Shown here piece by piece: positions 1-8,306 of a DNA stretch of 64,000 nt; positions within the stretch are counted from its first letter, which is position 1; each line of letters begins with the position of its first letter. The translations under genes and the position numbers were made by a program. The notes below the pieces were generated by a model. It searched no databases, had not been told where the DNA came from, and worked only from the letters and a program-made list of their open reading frames with translations. The stretch is taken from contig NZ_CP109444.1 of the NCBI RefSeq assembly GCF_036227225.1, positions 3,081,501 through 3,145,500 of the forward strand, read 5' to 3'. The stretch comes from Streptomyces sp. NBC_01478. GTDB lineage: Bacteria; Actinomycetota; Actinomycetes; Streptomycetales; Streptomycetaceae.

Positions 1-14
1 ATGCTGGTCTTCAT
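1..14 (-). CDS. Possible start of a gene leaving the window (sugar-binding lipoprotein?)
   Basis: On the minus strand an ATG at 14-12 reads M-K-T-S before the window ends. A purine-rich GAAGAGAG lies just upstream, and an operator-like palindrome sits about 55 bp further up. The two permease genes at 3766-5582 have no binding-protein gene inside the window, so a binding-protein gene starting here would complete that ABC system. Only four codons are visible, so this is inference from position and start context. Confidence 0.3.
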
Positions 15-67
15 AGGTCGGCTCTCTTCTTGTGGATCCAGCGGGGTCATGAAGGCGCGAGGCATTG

Positions 68-79
68 GCAAGCGCTTGC
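68..79. promoter_or_regulatory. Operator-like palindrome GCAAGCGCTTGC
   Basis: A perfect 12-bp palindrome with the core AAGCGCTT lies in the 154-bp gap between the GH43 gene and the presumed gene leaving the window on the left. A central CG flanked by AAGC/GCTT is typical of LacI/GalR-family operators. Four further copies of the core occur at 5642, 7503, 7617 and 9143. No LacI-type regulator is encoded in the window. The rest of 1-154 shows nothing else I can name. Confidence 0.5.
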
Positions 80-154
80 TACGGAGGTGCGTCATTGCGA
101 CTCCCAACAGGCGTACGGGCAGGGCGGGTTGGCAGGACGATCTGGCAGGACGAG

Positions 155-1669
155 TTACTGGAGAGAGCTGATCCGGAACCGGGTGAACACGGCCGTACCG
201 GCGTGTCCCGCGCCGGCGGGCGCGAGCGCGAAGAGCCCGAGCAGGGCACCGACCCAGCGCCACGGGGTGGCGGCGAACACCCGGCCGCTCGGACGCGGCC
301 CGCCCCCGACGTCGTAGAAGAAGCGGCACCGCGCCTCCGCGCCGATCTCGATCCGCAGCCGGACGCGGCCTTCGGGTGCGCGGCAGGACTCCCCCGCGTC
401 CCGTTCGCGCTCGGCGGCGGGCTCGGCGAAGCGGTGGACGAACCGCGCCTCGCCGTCCGCGCCGCGCTGGAGTCCGATCCAGTGGTAGGCGTCGCCCAGC
501 ACGGCGAGCCCGGCCCGCGCGCCCGACTCCTCGCTGTGCAGGTGCAGTTCGACCTCGACCGTGACGGGTGTGCCGGGCAGTCGCTGGGTGAGGAGGTTCG
601 GGAGTCGGCGCAGGTCGTGTGCGTCGGCCGTGCGGGCGCAGGTCAGTCGTAAGCCGTCGCCCGAGTGGTGGGTGGCCCAGCCGTCCTGCGGGTTCGCCGT
701 CCACTGCCACTGGCGGCCGTACCGTCCGCCGGGGAAGTCGTCGTCGGTGGCGGGCGCGGCGGGCGGCTGCGGCGGGAGGTCGGGTTTCCGGTGTTCGGCT
801 ACGGGTGCGCCCTCGTCGCCGATGACCGGCCAGCCCTCGTCGCCCCAGCGCATGGGCTGGAGGTGGACCAACCGGCCGTAGGCGCCCCGCTGTTGGAAGT
901 GCAGGAACCAGTCCTCGCCGGCCGGGGTGCGCACCCACGCGCCCTGGTGGGGGCCGTTGACGTCGGTGTCCCGTTGTTCCAGGACGACCTTCTCCTCGTA
1001 CGGCCCGAAGAAGCCGCGTGAGCGGAACGCGCCCTGCCAGCCGGTCCCGACTCCCCCGGCGGGGGCGAAGATCCAGAACCAGCCGTCGTGTTGGTGGACC
1101 TTGGGGCCCTCCAGGGTGAACCAGCCGGGGAGGCGGTCCGCGTCGACGATCACCTTGCCGTCGTCGAGCAGGGTCGTGCCGTCGGGGTGCATACGGTGGC
1201 CGGTGAGGCGGTTGTTGATGCCCGCTCGGGACTTGGCCCAGGCGTGGACGAGGTAGGCCTCGTCGTCGTTCTCGTCGTCCCACAGGGGGCACGGGTCGAT
1301 GAGGCCCTTGCCCTCCTTGAGGAGGTGCGGGCGGGTCCAAGGGCCCCTGATCTCGGGGGCGTTGATCTGGAAGATGCCCTGGTCGGGGTCGCCCCAGAAG
1401 ATCCAGAAGCGCTCGTCGTGGTACCTCAACGCGGGGGCCCAGACGCCGCAGTCGTGCCGTGGGGTCCTGAACTCCCGGGCCGGTTCCAGGCGTTGGAGGG
1501 CGTGGCCGATCAGGGTCCAGTTCACCAGGTCGCGGGAGTGCAGCAGCGGCAGTCCCGGTACGCGGCCGAAGCTGGACGCGGTGAGGTAGAAGTCGTCGCC
1601 GACGCGGACCACGTCCGGGTCGGACCAGTCGGCGTTCAGGACGGGGTTCGTGTACGTCTCGTACGTCAC
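155..1669 (-). CDS. Glycoside hydrolase family 43 (beta-xylosidase / arabinofuranosidase type)
   Basis: A 504-residue protein from a GTG at 1669 that overlaps the upstream stop by 4 bp (GTGA). The N-terminal half has GH43 five-bladed propeller signatures: NPVLNADWSDPDVVRVGDDF near residues 6-25, with the Asp expected to act as general base, and LEGPK followed by a W/F-rich strand, with the Glu expected as general acid. The C-terminal ~200 residues look like the beta-sandwich module often fused to GH43 xylosidases. I see no signal peptide, so it probably acts in the cytoplasm on imported oligosaccharides. It is the last gene of the leftward operon. The family is clear; the substrate (xylo- or arabino-oligosaccharide) is inferred. 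Confidence 0.85.
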   Translation of the reverse strand: MTYETYTNPVLNADWSDPDVVRVGDDFYLTASSFGRVPGLPLLHSRDLVNWTLIGHALQRLEPAREFRTPRHDCGVWAPALRYHDERFWIFWGDPDQGIFQINAPEIRGPWTRPHLLKEGKGLIDPCPLWDDENDDEAYLVHAWAKSRAGINNRLTGHRMHPDGTTLLDDGKVIVDADRLPGWFTLEGPKVHQHDGWFWIFAPAGGVGTGWQGAFRSRGFFGPYEEKVVLEQRDTDVNGPHQGAWVRTPAGEDWFLHFQQRGAYGRLVHLQPMRWGDEGWPVIGDEGAPVAEHRKPDLPPQPPAAPATDDDFPGGRYGRQWQWTANPQDGWATHHSGDGLRLTCARTADAHDLRRLPNLLTQRLPGTPVTVEVELHLHSEESGARAGLAVLGDAYHWIGLQRGADGEARFVHRFAEPAAERERDAGESCRAPEGRVRLRIEIGAEARCRFFYDVGGGPRPSGRVFAATPWRWVGALLGLFALAPAGAGHAGTAVFTRFRISSLQ

Positions 1670-2511
1670 TGGCTGACCGCCTTCCGCACCAGCACCGCCG
1701 CCTCGCCCCGGTCGAGGCGGCCGTCCGCGACGACGGTGACGATGCGCCGTACGACCGTGTCGCCGGGCGGGATCGGCAGCCGTTCGTCCGAGGCCAACGA
1801 CGCGCCCACGCCCGGGTATTCGGCGGTTCGGACGAACCACGGGTCCTGGCGGGTGCGGTCGGTGGCGCCGGCGAAGACCAGCGTCCAGCCGGTGCCGGCG
1901 AGGGCCAGCCAGTCGGCGCGGGTGCCGTGGACGGCCGCTTCGCCCTCGCGGTCGGCGGTGAAGACGTCCGGGGTCCCGGCCTCCTTGCGGGCCCGCCAGA
2001 AGTAGCCGCCGTACGCGGCTCCGGGGCGGCCGTTGGTGGCGGGGCTGCCGATCGACAGGGGGTCGGGCGTCACGTTGGTGAGCGAGAAGGTGAAGTCCAA
2101 CGCCCAGGCGGTGTCGGTGAGTTCGGTCGCCGCGACCGTACGGCGTTCCCGGAGCAGTTCGGCGCCGGAGGCCACCCAGCGCAGTTCCTCGACGAAGCCG
2201 TCGGGGTCGCGGAGCTGGAAGGCGGAGTGGCGTTGGGCGCCGTGGTTGTCCAGTTCCGTGGATCCCTGGTCACGGACGTAGGTGCGGCCGCCCCAGAAGT
2301 TGTGCCCCTCGACGTCGGGAACGGCGACACCGACGCCGAGGTGGTGGGTGTGGTCGACGGGGCTCAGCTCGGTGACCGCCGTACCGGACAGGGTGGTCAC
2401 GGGGTGCAGATAGGGGCGCGGGGAGAGCCGGTCGGGCAGCTCGGGCCGGGTGACGTACCGGGCGACCGGGCGGCCCGCGACGCGCAGCACCGGCGTGTCG
2501 TGGGTGATCAT
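1666..2511 (-). CDS. DUF6807 / PmoA-like protein
   Basis: A 281-residue protein starting at the ATG at 2511, which overlaps the stop of the oxidoreductase gene (TGATG). It resembles the DUF6807 family, often labelled methane oxygenase PmoA-like, with its VDHTHHLGVGV segment near residues 52-62 and an NFWGGRTY segment. These proteins recur in Actinobacteria next to Gfo/Idh oxidoreductases and glycosidases, and have no visible link to methane oxidation. There are no membrane segments or signal peptide. It is translationally coupled on both sides (Gfo/Idh upstream, GH43 downstream), so a role in sugar handling is likely. The biochemical function is unknown. Confidence 0.75.
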   Translation of the reverse strand: MITHDTPVLRVAGRPVARYVTRPELPDRLSPRPYLHPVTTLSGTAVTELSPVDHTHHLGVGVAVPDVEGHNFWGGRTYVRDQGSTELDNHGAQRHSAFQLRDPDGFVEELRWVASGAELLRERRTVAATELTDTAWALDFTFSLTNVTPDPLSIGSPATNGRPGAAYGGYFWRARKEAGTPDVFTADREGEAAVHGTRADWLALAGTGWTLVFAGATDRTRQDPWFVRTAEYPGVGASLASDERLPIPPGDTVVRRIVTVVADGRLDRGEAAVLVRKAVSQ

Positions 2512-3716
2512 CAAGGGCTCACCTCTTTCGGTGGGGCCCAGGGGGCGCCCAGCTCGGAGTAGAGGGCGAGGGTGTCGGCCGCCGCCGTGACCAGCGCGTC
2601 GATGCCGGGGACCACCCGGCGGTTCTCGGTGGGGATCAAGTGCCAGGCGCTGGTGGGGAGTTGAGCCGGGTCGGGGGCCTGGCGGATCGCCTCGACCACC
2701 TTCATGAAGGCGCCTGTCGAGTCCGGTTCGACCAACAGGGCTTCGCCGTCGGCGAGATGGGCGACCAGGTTCTCCAGCAGGTCCGTGCTGCCGTACTCGA
2801 ACTCCTCGGGGCCGTGGCCGGCCCGCTGGAGCAGTGCGCGGTCCTGCTTGTACCAGTAGGTGATCCGGCCCTCGCTGCCCTGCACCAACACGTAGGGCTC
2901 GCCGGGGTGTTCGGCGCACAGGGTCACGGCGACGGTGACCGGGCGGCCCTGGACGGTGGTGACGCGGACGCAGGAGGTGTCGTCGGACTCGATGTCGTTG
3001 GCCCGGACGAGTTCGGTCTCGATGCGGGTGACGTCCTCGGCGCGGGTCGTGCCGTTCAGGGCGAGGGCGGTGGCGACGGCGTGCGCGAGGGGGTTCGTCA
3101 GCGCGCCGTCGATCACGTCGACGCCGTTCAGGCGCCGCTTGCCCGCCCAGGGGGCGCGCCGGTAGTACGCCTCGTCGCGCGCCCAGGCACCGGCCCCGCC
3201 GACCCCGGTCGGCGTGCCGATCGCGCCCTCGGCGATCAGCTTCCGGATCGCGGGCACGGCGTGCGAGCCGAGCGACTGGAACCCGATCTGGCAGGCCACC
3301 CCGGCCGCGGCGACGCCGTCGGCCATCCGGCGGAACTCGGCGTACGAGGGCGCGGGCGGCTTCTCCAGGAGCAGGTGCACGCCTCGCTTCGCGGCGGCCA
3401 GGGCGAGGTCCGTGTGGGTCGGGATCGGGGTGCAGACCACGGCGACCCGGGCGCCGGTGGAGTCGAGGAGCGCCCCGAAGTCCGGTGACTGGGCGGGGAG
3501 TTCGCCGCCGAACTCCTCCTCGGTCAACGGGGTCAGCTCGCAGATTCCGGCGAGGCGCACGAGTCCCTTGTCCTGGAGCCGACGGATGTTCTCGACGTGC
3601 CAGCGGCCGTGGCCCCGGGCGCCCGCGAGGACGACCGGGACGGGCAGCGCGACAGGTGCGGGGGCCTTCGTGGCAGCGGGCGCGGTGGCGGTCGTAGGGC
3701 CGGTCTTGGTTGTCAT
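2511..3716 (-). CDS. Gfo/Idh/MocA-family sugar dehydrogenase
   Basis: A 401-residue NAD(P)-dependent oxidoreductase. After a 25-residue Ala/Pro-rich head comes a Rossmann start (VVLAGARGHGRWH, about residues 28-40), then VVCTPIPTHTDLAL and the family EKP motif (HLLLEKPPAPSY), followed by the C-terminal alpha/beta domain. The ATG at 3716 is preceded by AGGGAG. The gene is followed by DUF6807 with a 1-bp overlap and preceded by a permease gene at 49 bp. Such enzymes oxidise or reduce a sugar, inositol or sugar-acid hydroxyl; here the substrate presumably comes from the GH43/ABC system. Confidence 0.85.
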   Translation of the reverse strand: MTTKTGPTTATAPAATKAPAPVALPVPVVLAGARGHGRWHVENIRRLQDKGLVRLAGICELTPLTEEEFGGELPAQSPDFGALLDSTGARVAVVCTPIPTHTDLALAAAKRGVHLLLEKPPAPSYAEFRRMADGVAAAGVACQIGFQSLGSHAVPAIRKLIAEGAIGTPTGVGGAGAWARDEAYYRRAPWAGKRRLNGVDVIDGALTNPLAHAVATALALNGTTRAEDVTRIETELVRANDIESDDTSCVRVTTVQGRPVTVAVTLCAEHPGEPYVLVQGSEGRITYWYKQDRALLQRAGHGPEEFEYGSTDLLENLVAHLADGEALLVEPDSTGAFMKVVEAIRQAPDPAQLPTSAWHLIPTENRRVVPGIDALVTAAADTLALYSELGAPWAPPKEVSP

Positions 3717-3765
3717 GGGGTTCTCCCTGCGTCGACGATCTTCGCCAGCAGGGTAAGCGGTTGCC

Positions 3766-4650
3766 TCATCCCTTCACCGCCCCCGCGCTGAAGCCGGTGA
3801 TCAGCCACTTCTGGATGAAGGCGAACACGATCACCACCGGTACGGCCGCGACGATGCCGCCCGCGGCGAGCGCGCCGAGGTCGACGCTGTCCGCGCCCAT
3901 CAGGGTGTTGAGGCCGACCGGGATGGTCTGCTTGCTCTGGTCGGACAGGAACATCAGGGCGAAGAGGAAGTGGTTCCAGGCGTGCACGAAGGCGAAGGAG
4001 CCGACGGCGATCAGCCCGGGCCGCAGCAGCGGGAGGACGACGATGCGGAACGCGGCGAAGCGGTTGCAGCCGTCGACCCAGGCGGCCTCCTCCAGGGACT
4101 GCGGGACGTTCCGGATGAAGCCGCTGATCAGGATCATCGACAGCGGGAGCTGGAAGACGGTCTCCGCGATGATGACGCTGCCGAGCGAGTTGATCATCTG
4201 GAGCTTGGCGAAGATCTGGAACAGCGGGACCAACAGCAGTGCGCCCGGCACGAATTGGGAGCAGAGCAGGGCGAGCATGAAGGTGCGTTTGATCCTGAAC
4301 TCGAAGCGGGCGAGCGCGTAGCCGCCGGCCAGGGCGACGACCGTGGTGAGGATCAGGGTGGCCACGCCGACGTAGACGCTGTTCTGGAAGTAGACGCCGA
4401 AGCTGCGCTCGGTCCACACCTTCTGGAAGTGGTCGAGGGTCATCGGCCAGGGCACCAGGGAGGTCGAGCCGGCCGGGCGGAACGCGAAGAGCAGGATCCA
4501 GTAGAAGGGGATCAGGGTGAAGACGAGGTAGATGCCCAGGGGGACGTAGATCTGCCAGCGCGGGACCTCGTCCCAGGCGCGGCGGACCTTGCGCGGCTGG
4601 TGCGGTGCGGTGGACTCCCGCTCGCGGGCCGGGGCGATCTCGGTGATCAC
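3766..4650 (-). CDS. Carbohydrate ABC transporter permease (MalG type)
   Basis: A 294-residue inner-membrane protein from a GTG at 4650 overlapping the previous stop (GTGA). It has a basic cytoplasmic N-terminus (~35 residues), about six transmembrane helices, and the EAA loop that contacts the ATPase (EEAAWVDGCNRFAAFRIVVLPLLRPG, given here as its first part EEAAWVDGCN and end LPLLRPG). It ends with the VKG typical of MalG-like subunits. It pairs with the permease encoded just upstream. No ATPase gene is nearby; Streptomyces sugar ABC systems commonly share MsiK. Confidence 0.88.
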   Translation of the reverse strand: MITEIAPARERESTAPHQPRKVRRAWDEVPRWQIYVPLGIYLVFTLIPFYWILLFAFRPAGSTSLVPWPMTLDHFQKVWTERSFGVYFQNSVYVGVATLILTTVVALAGGYALARFEFRIKRTFMLALLCSQFVPGALLLVPLFQIFAKLQMINSLGSVIIAETVFQLPLSMILISGFIRNVPQSLEEAAWVDGCNRFAAFRIVVLPLLRPGLIAVGSFAFVHAWNHFLFALMFLSDQSKQTIPVGLNTLMGADSVDLGALAAGGIVAAVPVVIVFAFIQKWLITGFSAGAVKG

Positions 4651-5582
4651 TTGTCGCCGCCTCCGAACTTGCTCAGGCGCAGATAGACGATCGAGAAGAA
4701 CAGCAGGATCACGAACGCGACCGTGGTGAGGGCGGAGGCGTAACCGAAGTTGTGGGCCTCGACGCTGGTGTTGGCGACGTAGAGCGGGAGTGTGGTGGTC
4801 TCGCCGGCCGGGCCGCCGCCGGTCAGGGTGTAGAGGAGGTCGACGTTGTTGAACTCCCACACCGCGCGCAGCAGCGTGGACAGCACGATCGCGTCCTTGA
4901 GGTGCGGCAGCGTGATGTGGACGAACTGCTTGAAGCGGCTCGCGCCGTCCACCTCGGCGGCCTCGTAGAGGTCCTTCGAGACGGACTGGAGGTCGGCGAG
5001 GATGAGGATCGCGAAGAAGGGGACGCCTCGCCAGAGGTCCGCGACGACCGCTGCGGAGAAGACCGTCGAGGGGTCGGAGAGCCAACTCGTGCCGTACTGG
5101 CCGATGCCCATGTCGGCGAGGTAACGGGTCACGCCCGTCTGGGAGTTGTAGAGCAGCACCCAGATCGCGGAGGTCAGGACGCCCGACACCGCCCACGGGG
5201 AGAACACGAGCGCGCGGCCGACGGACCGTCCCACGAAGGTCTGGTTGACGATGAGCGCGAGGGCCAGCCCGAAGAGGAGTTGGAGGCCGACCTCGACGAC
5301 GACCCACTTGGCGCTGAAGGTCAACGTGTCCCAGAACTGCGGGTCGTTGGTGAAGGCGTGGGTGAAGTTGTCGAGGCCCGCGAAGCCGTTGCGCCAGGGT
5401 TTGGTGGGGTTGTAGTTCTGCAGGCTGTAGTAGAAGACGCTGATGACCGGGTAGGCGATGAAGCCCAGCATGAGCAGGGCGGCCGGGGCGATCAGCAGGT
5501 ACGGGAGCCTGCGCGGGGTCGCGGAGGCACGGCGCCGCCGGGGTGGCGCGGGCGGTTTCGCCACGGCTGCGGCTTGGGCCAT
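4647..5582 (-). CDS. Carbohydrate ABC transporter permease (MalF type)
   Basis: A 311-residue membrane protein with a short basic head, the first helix LPYLLIAPAALLMLGFIAYP (about residues 27-46) and an EAA loop (YEAAEVDGASRFKQFVHITL). The ATG at 5582 has CGGAGAA upstream. It is the first gene after a 97-bp gap downstream of the dehydratase. That gap holds an AAGCGCTT core 60 bp before the start, so the transport genes may have their own regulated promoter. The partner permease overlaps by 4 bp. No binding-protein gene precedes it, which is unusual for this family. Confidence 0.88.
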   Translation of the reverse strand: MAQAAAVAKPPAPPRRRRASATPRRLPYLLIAPAALLMLGFIAYPVISVFYYSLQNYNPTKPWRNGFAGLDNFTHAFTNDPQFWDTLTFSAKWVVVEVGLQLLFGLALALIVNQTFVGRSVGRALVFSPWAVSGVLTSAIWVLLYNSQTGVTRYLADMGIGQYGTSWLSDPSTVFSAAVVADLWRGVPFFAILILADLQSVSKDLYEAAEVDGASRFKQFVHITLPHLKDAIVLSTLLRAVWEFNNVDLLYTLTGGGPAGETTTLPLYVANTSVEAHNFGYASALTTVAFVILLFFSIVYLRLSKFGGGDK

Positions 5583-5641
5583 GACTGTTCTCCGTTCCAG
5601 TGGGGCGGGTGCAGCAGGTGCACGTGCGGTTCAGGTGCAGG

Positions 5642-5649
5642 AAGCGCTT
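5642..5649. promoter_or_regulatory. AAGCGCTT operator-like core before the permease genes
   Basis: The core lies in the context GGAAGCGCTTGC, in the 97-bp gap between the dehydratase stop (5680) and the first permease start (5582). It is the same octamer as at 70, 7503, 7617 and 9143. The position suits control of a secondary promoter for the transporter genes. Which regulator binds it is not shown by the sequence. Confidence 0.45.
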
Positions 5650-5679
5650 GCTCGACGGGCACGCGAAGCAAGGGGGTGC

Positions 5680-7401
5680 TCAACCGGCGTACGGATCAGG
5701 CACCTTGCCCGGCCGGGCCAGGAACTCGAAGTCGCAGCCGGTGTCCGCCTGGGTGATCTGGTCGTTGTAGAGCGCGCCGTAGCCGCGCTCGTACCGTGCG
5801 GGCGGCGGGGTCCACTCCGCCCTCCGTCGCTCCAACTCCTCGTCGTCCACGTTGAGTTGGAGGGTGCGCGCCTCGACGTCCAGGGTGATGGTGTCCCCGG
5901 TCCGGACGAGCGCCAGTGGTCCGCCGACGTACGACTCGGGGGCGATGTGCAGTACGCACGCGCCGTAACTCGTGCCGCTCATTCGGGCGTCGGAGATGCG
6001 GACCATGTCCCGGACGCCCTGCTTCAGGAGGTGGTCGGGGAGCGGGAGCATGCCGTACTCGGGCATGCCGGGGCCGCCCTTGGGGCCCGCGTTGCGCAGC
6101 ACCAGCACGCTGTCGGCGGTGATGTCCAACTCCGGGTCGTTGATGGTGCGTTGCATGGTCCGGTAGTCGTCGAAGACGACCGCGGGGCCGGTGTGTTTGA
6201 GCAGGTGCGGTTCGGCGGTGATGTGCTTGATGACGGCGCCGTCCGGGCAGAGGTTGCCGCGCAGGACGGCCACCCCGCCCTCGTGCGCGACCGGGTTGTC
6301 GCGCGGTCGTATGACGTCGTCGTTGTGCACCCGCGCGCCGGCGAGCTGCTCGCGCAGGGTGTCGTGGGAGACCGTCGGCCGGTCCAGGTGGAGCAGATCC
6401 GTGATCCGGGAGAGGAAGCCGGGCAGGCCGCCGGCGAAGTGGAAGTCCTCCATGAGGTACGTCCGTCCGCCGGGCCGTACGTTCGCCAGGACCGGGACCG
6501 TGCGGGCGATGCGGTCGAAGTCGTCGAGCGTGAGGCGGACGCCCGCGCGGCCGGCCATGGCGATGAGGTGGATCACGGCGTTGGTGGAGCCGCCGAGGCC
6601 GAGGACGGTGGTGACCGCGTCCTCGAAGGCGTCCTGGGTGAGGATCGACGAGAGAACGCGCCCCTTGTGGACTTGTTCAACAATCCGCATGCCGGACTGC
6701 GCGGCCATCCGGTCGTGCCCCGAGTCCACGGCGGGGATGCTCGACGCGCCCGGCACGGTCACACCCAGCGCCTCCGCCGCCGCCGTCAGCGTGGACGCCG
6801 TCCCCATGGTCATGCAGTGCCCGGGCGAGCGCGCCAGGCCGCTCTCCAGTTCGGTCATCTCGCAGTCGCCGATGAGGCCGGCGCGCTTGTCGTCCCAGTA
6901 CTTCCACATGTCGGTGCCGGAGCCGAGGATCTCGTTGCGCCAGTGGCCCGGCAGCATCGGTCCGGCGGGGACGAAGACGGTGGGCAGGTCGACGCTGGCC
7001 GCGCCCATGAGCAGCGCCGGGGTCGACTTGTCGCAGCCGCCCATCAGCACCGCCCCGTCGACGGGGTACGACCGCAGCAGTTCCTCGGTCTCCATCGCGA
7101 GGAGGTTGCGGTAGAGCATCGGGGTCGGCTTCTGGAAGGTCTCGCTGAGCGTGGAGACCGGGAATTCGAGGGGGAAGCCGCCCGCCTGCCACACGCCCCG
7201 CTTGACCGCCTGGGCCCGGTCACGGAGGTGCACATGACAGGGATTGATGTCCGACCAGGTGTTGAGGATCGCGATGACGGGCTTGCCGAGGTGCTCCTCG
7301 GGGAGGTAACCGAGCTGGCGGGTGCGGGCCCGGTGGCTGAAGGAGCGCAGCCCGTCGGTGCCGTACCACTGGTGGCTTCTGAGCTCTTCCGGTGCCTTCA
7401 T
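5680..7401 (-). CDS. IlvD/Edd-family sugar-acid dehydratase
   Basis: A 573-residue enzyme from the ATG at 7401, chosen because it forms an ATGA overlap with the upstream stop; an in-frame ATG at 7410 is the alternative. It has the cysteines of the iron-sulfur dehydratase family: NTWSDINPCH, GGCDKSTPALLMG and GDCEMTELESG followed by PGHCMTMGTAS. The family dehydrates branched-chain dihydroxyacids (IlvD), phosphogluconate (Edd) or pentonates/hexonates. Coupling to a DapA-like aldolase and a GH43/ABC operon favours a sugar acid such as arabinonate or xylonate, converted to a 2-keto-3-deoxy acid. The exact substrate is inferred. Confidence 0.85.
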   Translation of the reverse strand: MKAPEELRSHQWYGTDGLRSFSHRARTRQLGYLPEEHLGKPVIAILNTWSDINPCHVHLRDRAQAVKRGVWQAGGFPLEFPVSTLSETFQKPTPMLYRNLLAMETEELLRSYPVDGAVLMGGCDKSTPALLMGAASVDLPTVFVPAGPMLPGHWRNEILGSGTDMWKYWDDKRAGLIGDCEMTELESGLARSPGHCMTMGTASTLTAAAEALGVTVPGASSIPAVDSGHDRMAAQSGMRIVEQVHKGRVLSSILTQDAFEDAVTTVLGLGGSTNAVIHLIAMAGRAGVRLTLDDFDRIARTVPVLANVRPGGRTYLMEDFHFAGGLPGFLSRITDLLHLDRPTVSHDTLREQLAGARVHNDDVIRPRDNPVAHEGGVAVLRGNLCPDGAVIKHITAEPHLLKHTGPAVVFDDYRTMQRTINDPELDITADSVLVLRNAGPKGGPGMPEYGMLPLPDHLLKQGVRDMVRISDARMSGTSYGACVLHIAPESYVGGPLALVRTGDTITLDVEARTLQLNVDDEELERRRAEWTPPPARYERGYGALYNDQITQADTGCDFEFLARPGKVPDPYAG

Positions 7402-8306
7402 ACGGACCATCCGGCGGCTATCGCGGCGACCTCGGCGCGCTCGCTCTCGGGCAGGGGCTTGCTGGGCGGCCGTACGTCACGGCGGCACAGACCGAGGGAC
7501 GCAAGCGCTTCCTTGACGATCGTGACGTTGTTCGCGGAGCCGTTCGCGGCCCTTAGTTCCTCGAATCGGCGGATCTGCTCCCATACCTTCATCGCCCCGG
7601 GATAGTCCCCTGATCGAAGCGCTTCGATCATGTTCAGCGAAACGGACGGGGCGACGTTCACGAGTCCCGAGGTGAAGCCGGTGGCGCCCGCCGAGAAGTA
7701 GGAGGGCGCGTACGGCTCGGCCAGCCCGGCCACCCACACGAAGCGTTCGAGCCCCGCGTCCCGGGCGAAGGCGGCGAAGCGGGCCGCGTCCGGGACGGCG
7801 TACTTGACGCCGATGACGTTCGGGCAGTCGTCGGCGAGTTCGGCGAGGCGGGCGCCGAGGAGCTGGGCGTTGCGGATGTACGGGACGACGCCCAGGTCGG
7901 GCACGGCCTCGGCGATGGCGCGGTGGTAGTCGACCCAGCCGCCCTGCGAGACGTAGGGGTGGACGGGCTGGTGGATCATCACCATCTGGGCGCCGTGGTC
8001 GCGGGCGTGCCGGGCCGAGGCGATGGCGGTGGGCACGTCGTGGCCGACGCCGACGAGGACGGTGGCCCTCCCGCCCGCCGCGTCGATGGTCAACTCCGTG
8101 ACGAGCTGCCGTTCTTGAGGGGTCAGGGTGTAGAACTCGCCGGTGTTCCCGTTGGGGGTGACGATGCCGATCCCGCCGTCGAGCAGTCGGCGCAGCAGGG
8201 CCCGGTGGGTGTCCTGGTCGACGCTGCCGTCCTCGGCGAACGGGGTCACCGGGATCGCCACCACGTCGGCCAGGGCGGCCCGTTGGGCCTCGAACGCCGC
8301 TGTCAT
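7398..8306 (-). CDS. DapA-family 2-keto-3-deoxy-sugar-acid aldolase/dehydratase
   Basis: A 302-residue class I lyase. The Schiff-base lysine lies in VIGVKYAVPD, the catalytic tyrosine region is VVPYIRN, and the substrate-carboxylate motif is GNTGEFYTL. The TGEF rather than TGES motif and the neighbouring dehydratase point to a keto-deoxy sugar acid instead of lysine biosynthesis. It starts at the ATG at 8306 inside an ATGA overlap with the GntR stop and ends in an ATGA overlap with the dehydratase. Its coding sequence contains two copies of the AAGCGCTT core (7503-7510 and inside 7611-7630). Confidence 0.82.
   Translation of the reverse strand: MTAAFEAQRAALADVVAIPVTPFAEDGSVDQDTHRALLRRLLDGGIGIVTPNGNTGEFYTLTPQERQLVTELTIDAAGGRATVLVGVGHDVPTAIASARHARDHGAQMVMIHQPVHPYVSQGGWVDYHRAIAEAVPDLGVVPYIRNAQLLGARLAELADDCPNVIGVKYAVPDAARFAAFARDAGLERFVWVAGLAEPYAPSYFSAGATGFTSGLVNVAPSVSLNMIEALRSGDYPGAMKVWEQIRRFEELRAANGSANNVTIVKEALASLGLCRRDVRPPSKPLPESERAEVAAIAAGWSV
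7611..7630. promoter_or_regulatory. Perfect 20-bp palindrome inside the aldolase gene
   Basis: TGATCGAAGCGCTTCGATCA is self-complementary over all 20 positions and centred on the AAGCGCTT core shared by four other sites in this block. It lies in codons for Met-Ile-Glu-Ala-Leu-Arg-Ser. It could be an intragenic operator (roadblock or looping site) or chance. Confidence 0.4.

Noticed and set aside
1666..2511. Methane/ammonia monooxygenase subunit
   Set aside because: The PmoA-like label of this family is nominal; the protein is soluble and sits among sugar genes.
5458..7605. Long plus-strand frame opposite the dehydratase gene
   Set aside because: No ribosome site or family motif; the opposite strand encodes an intact IlvD/Edd enzyme.
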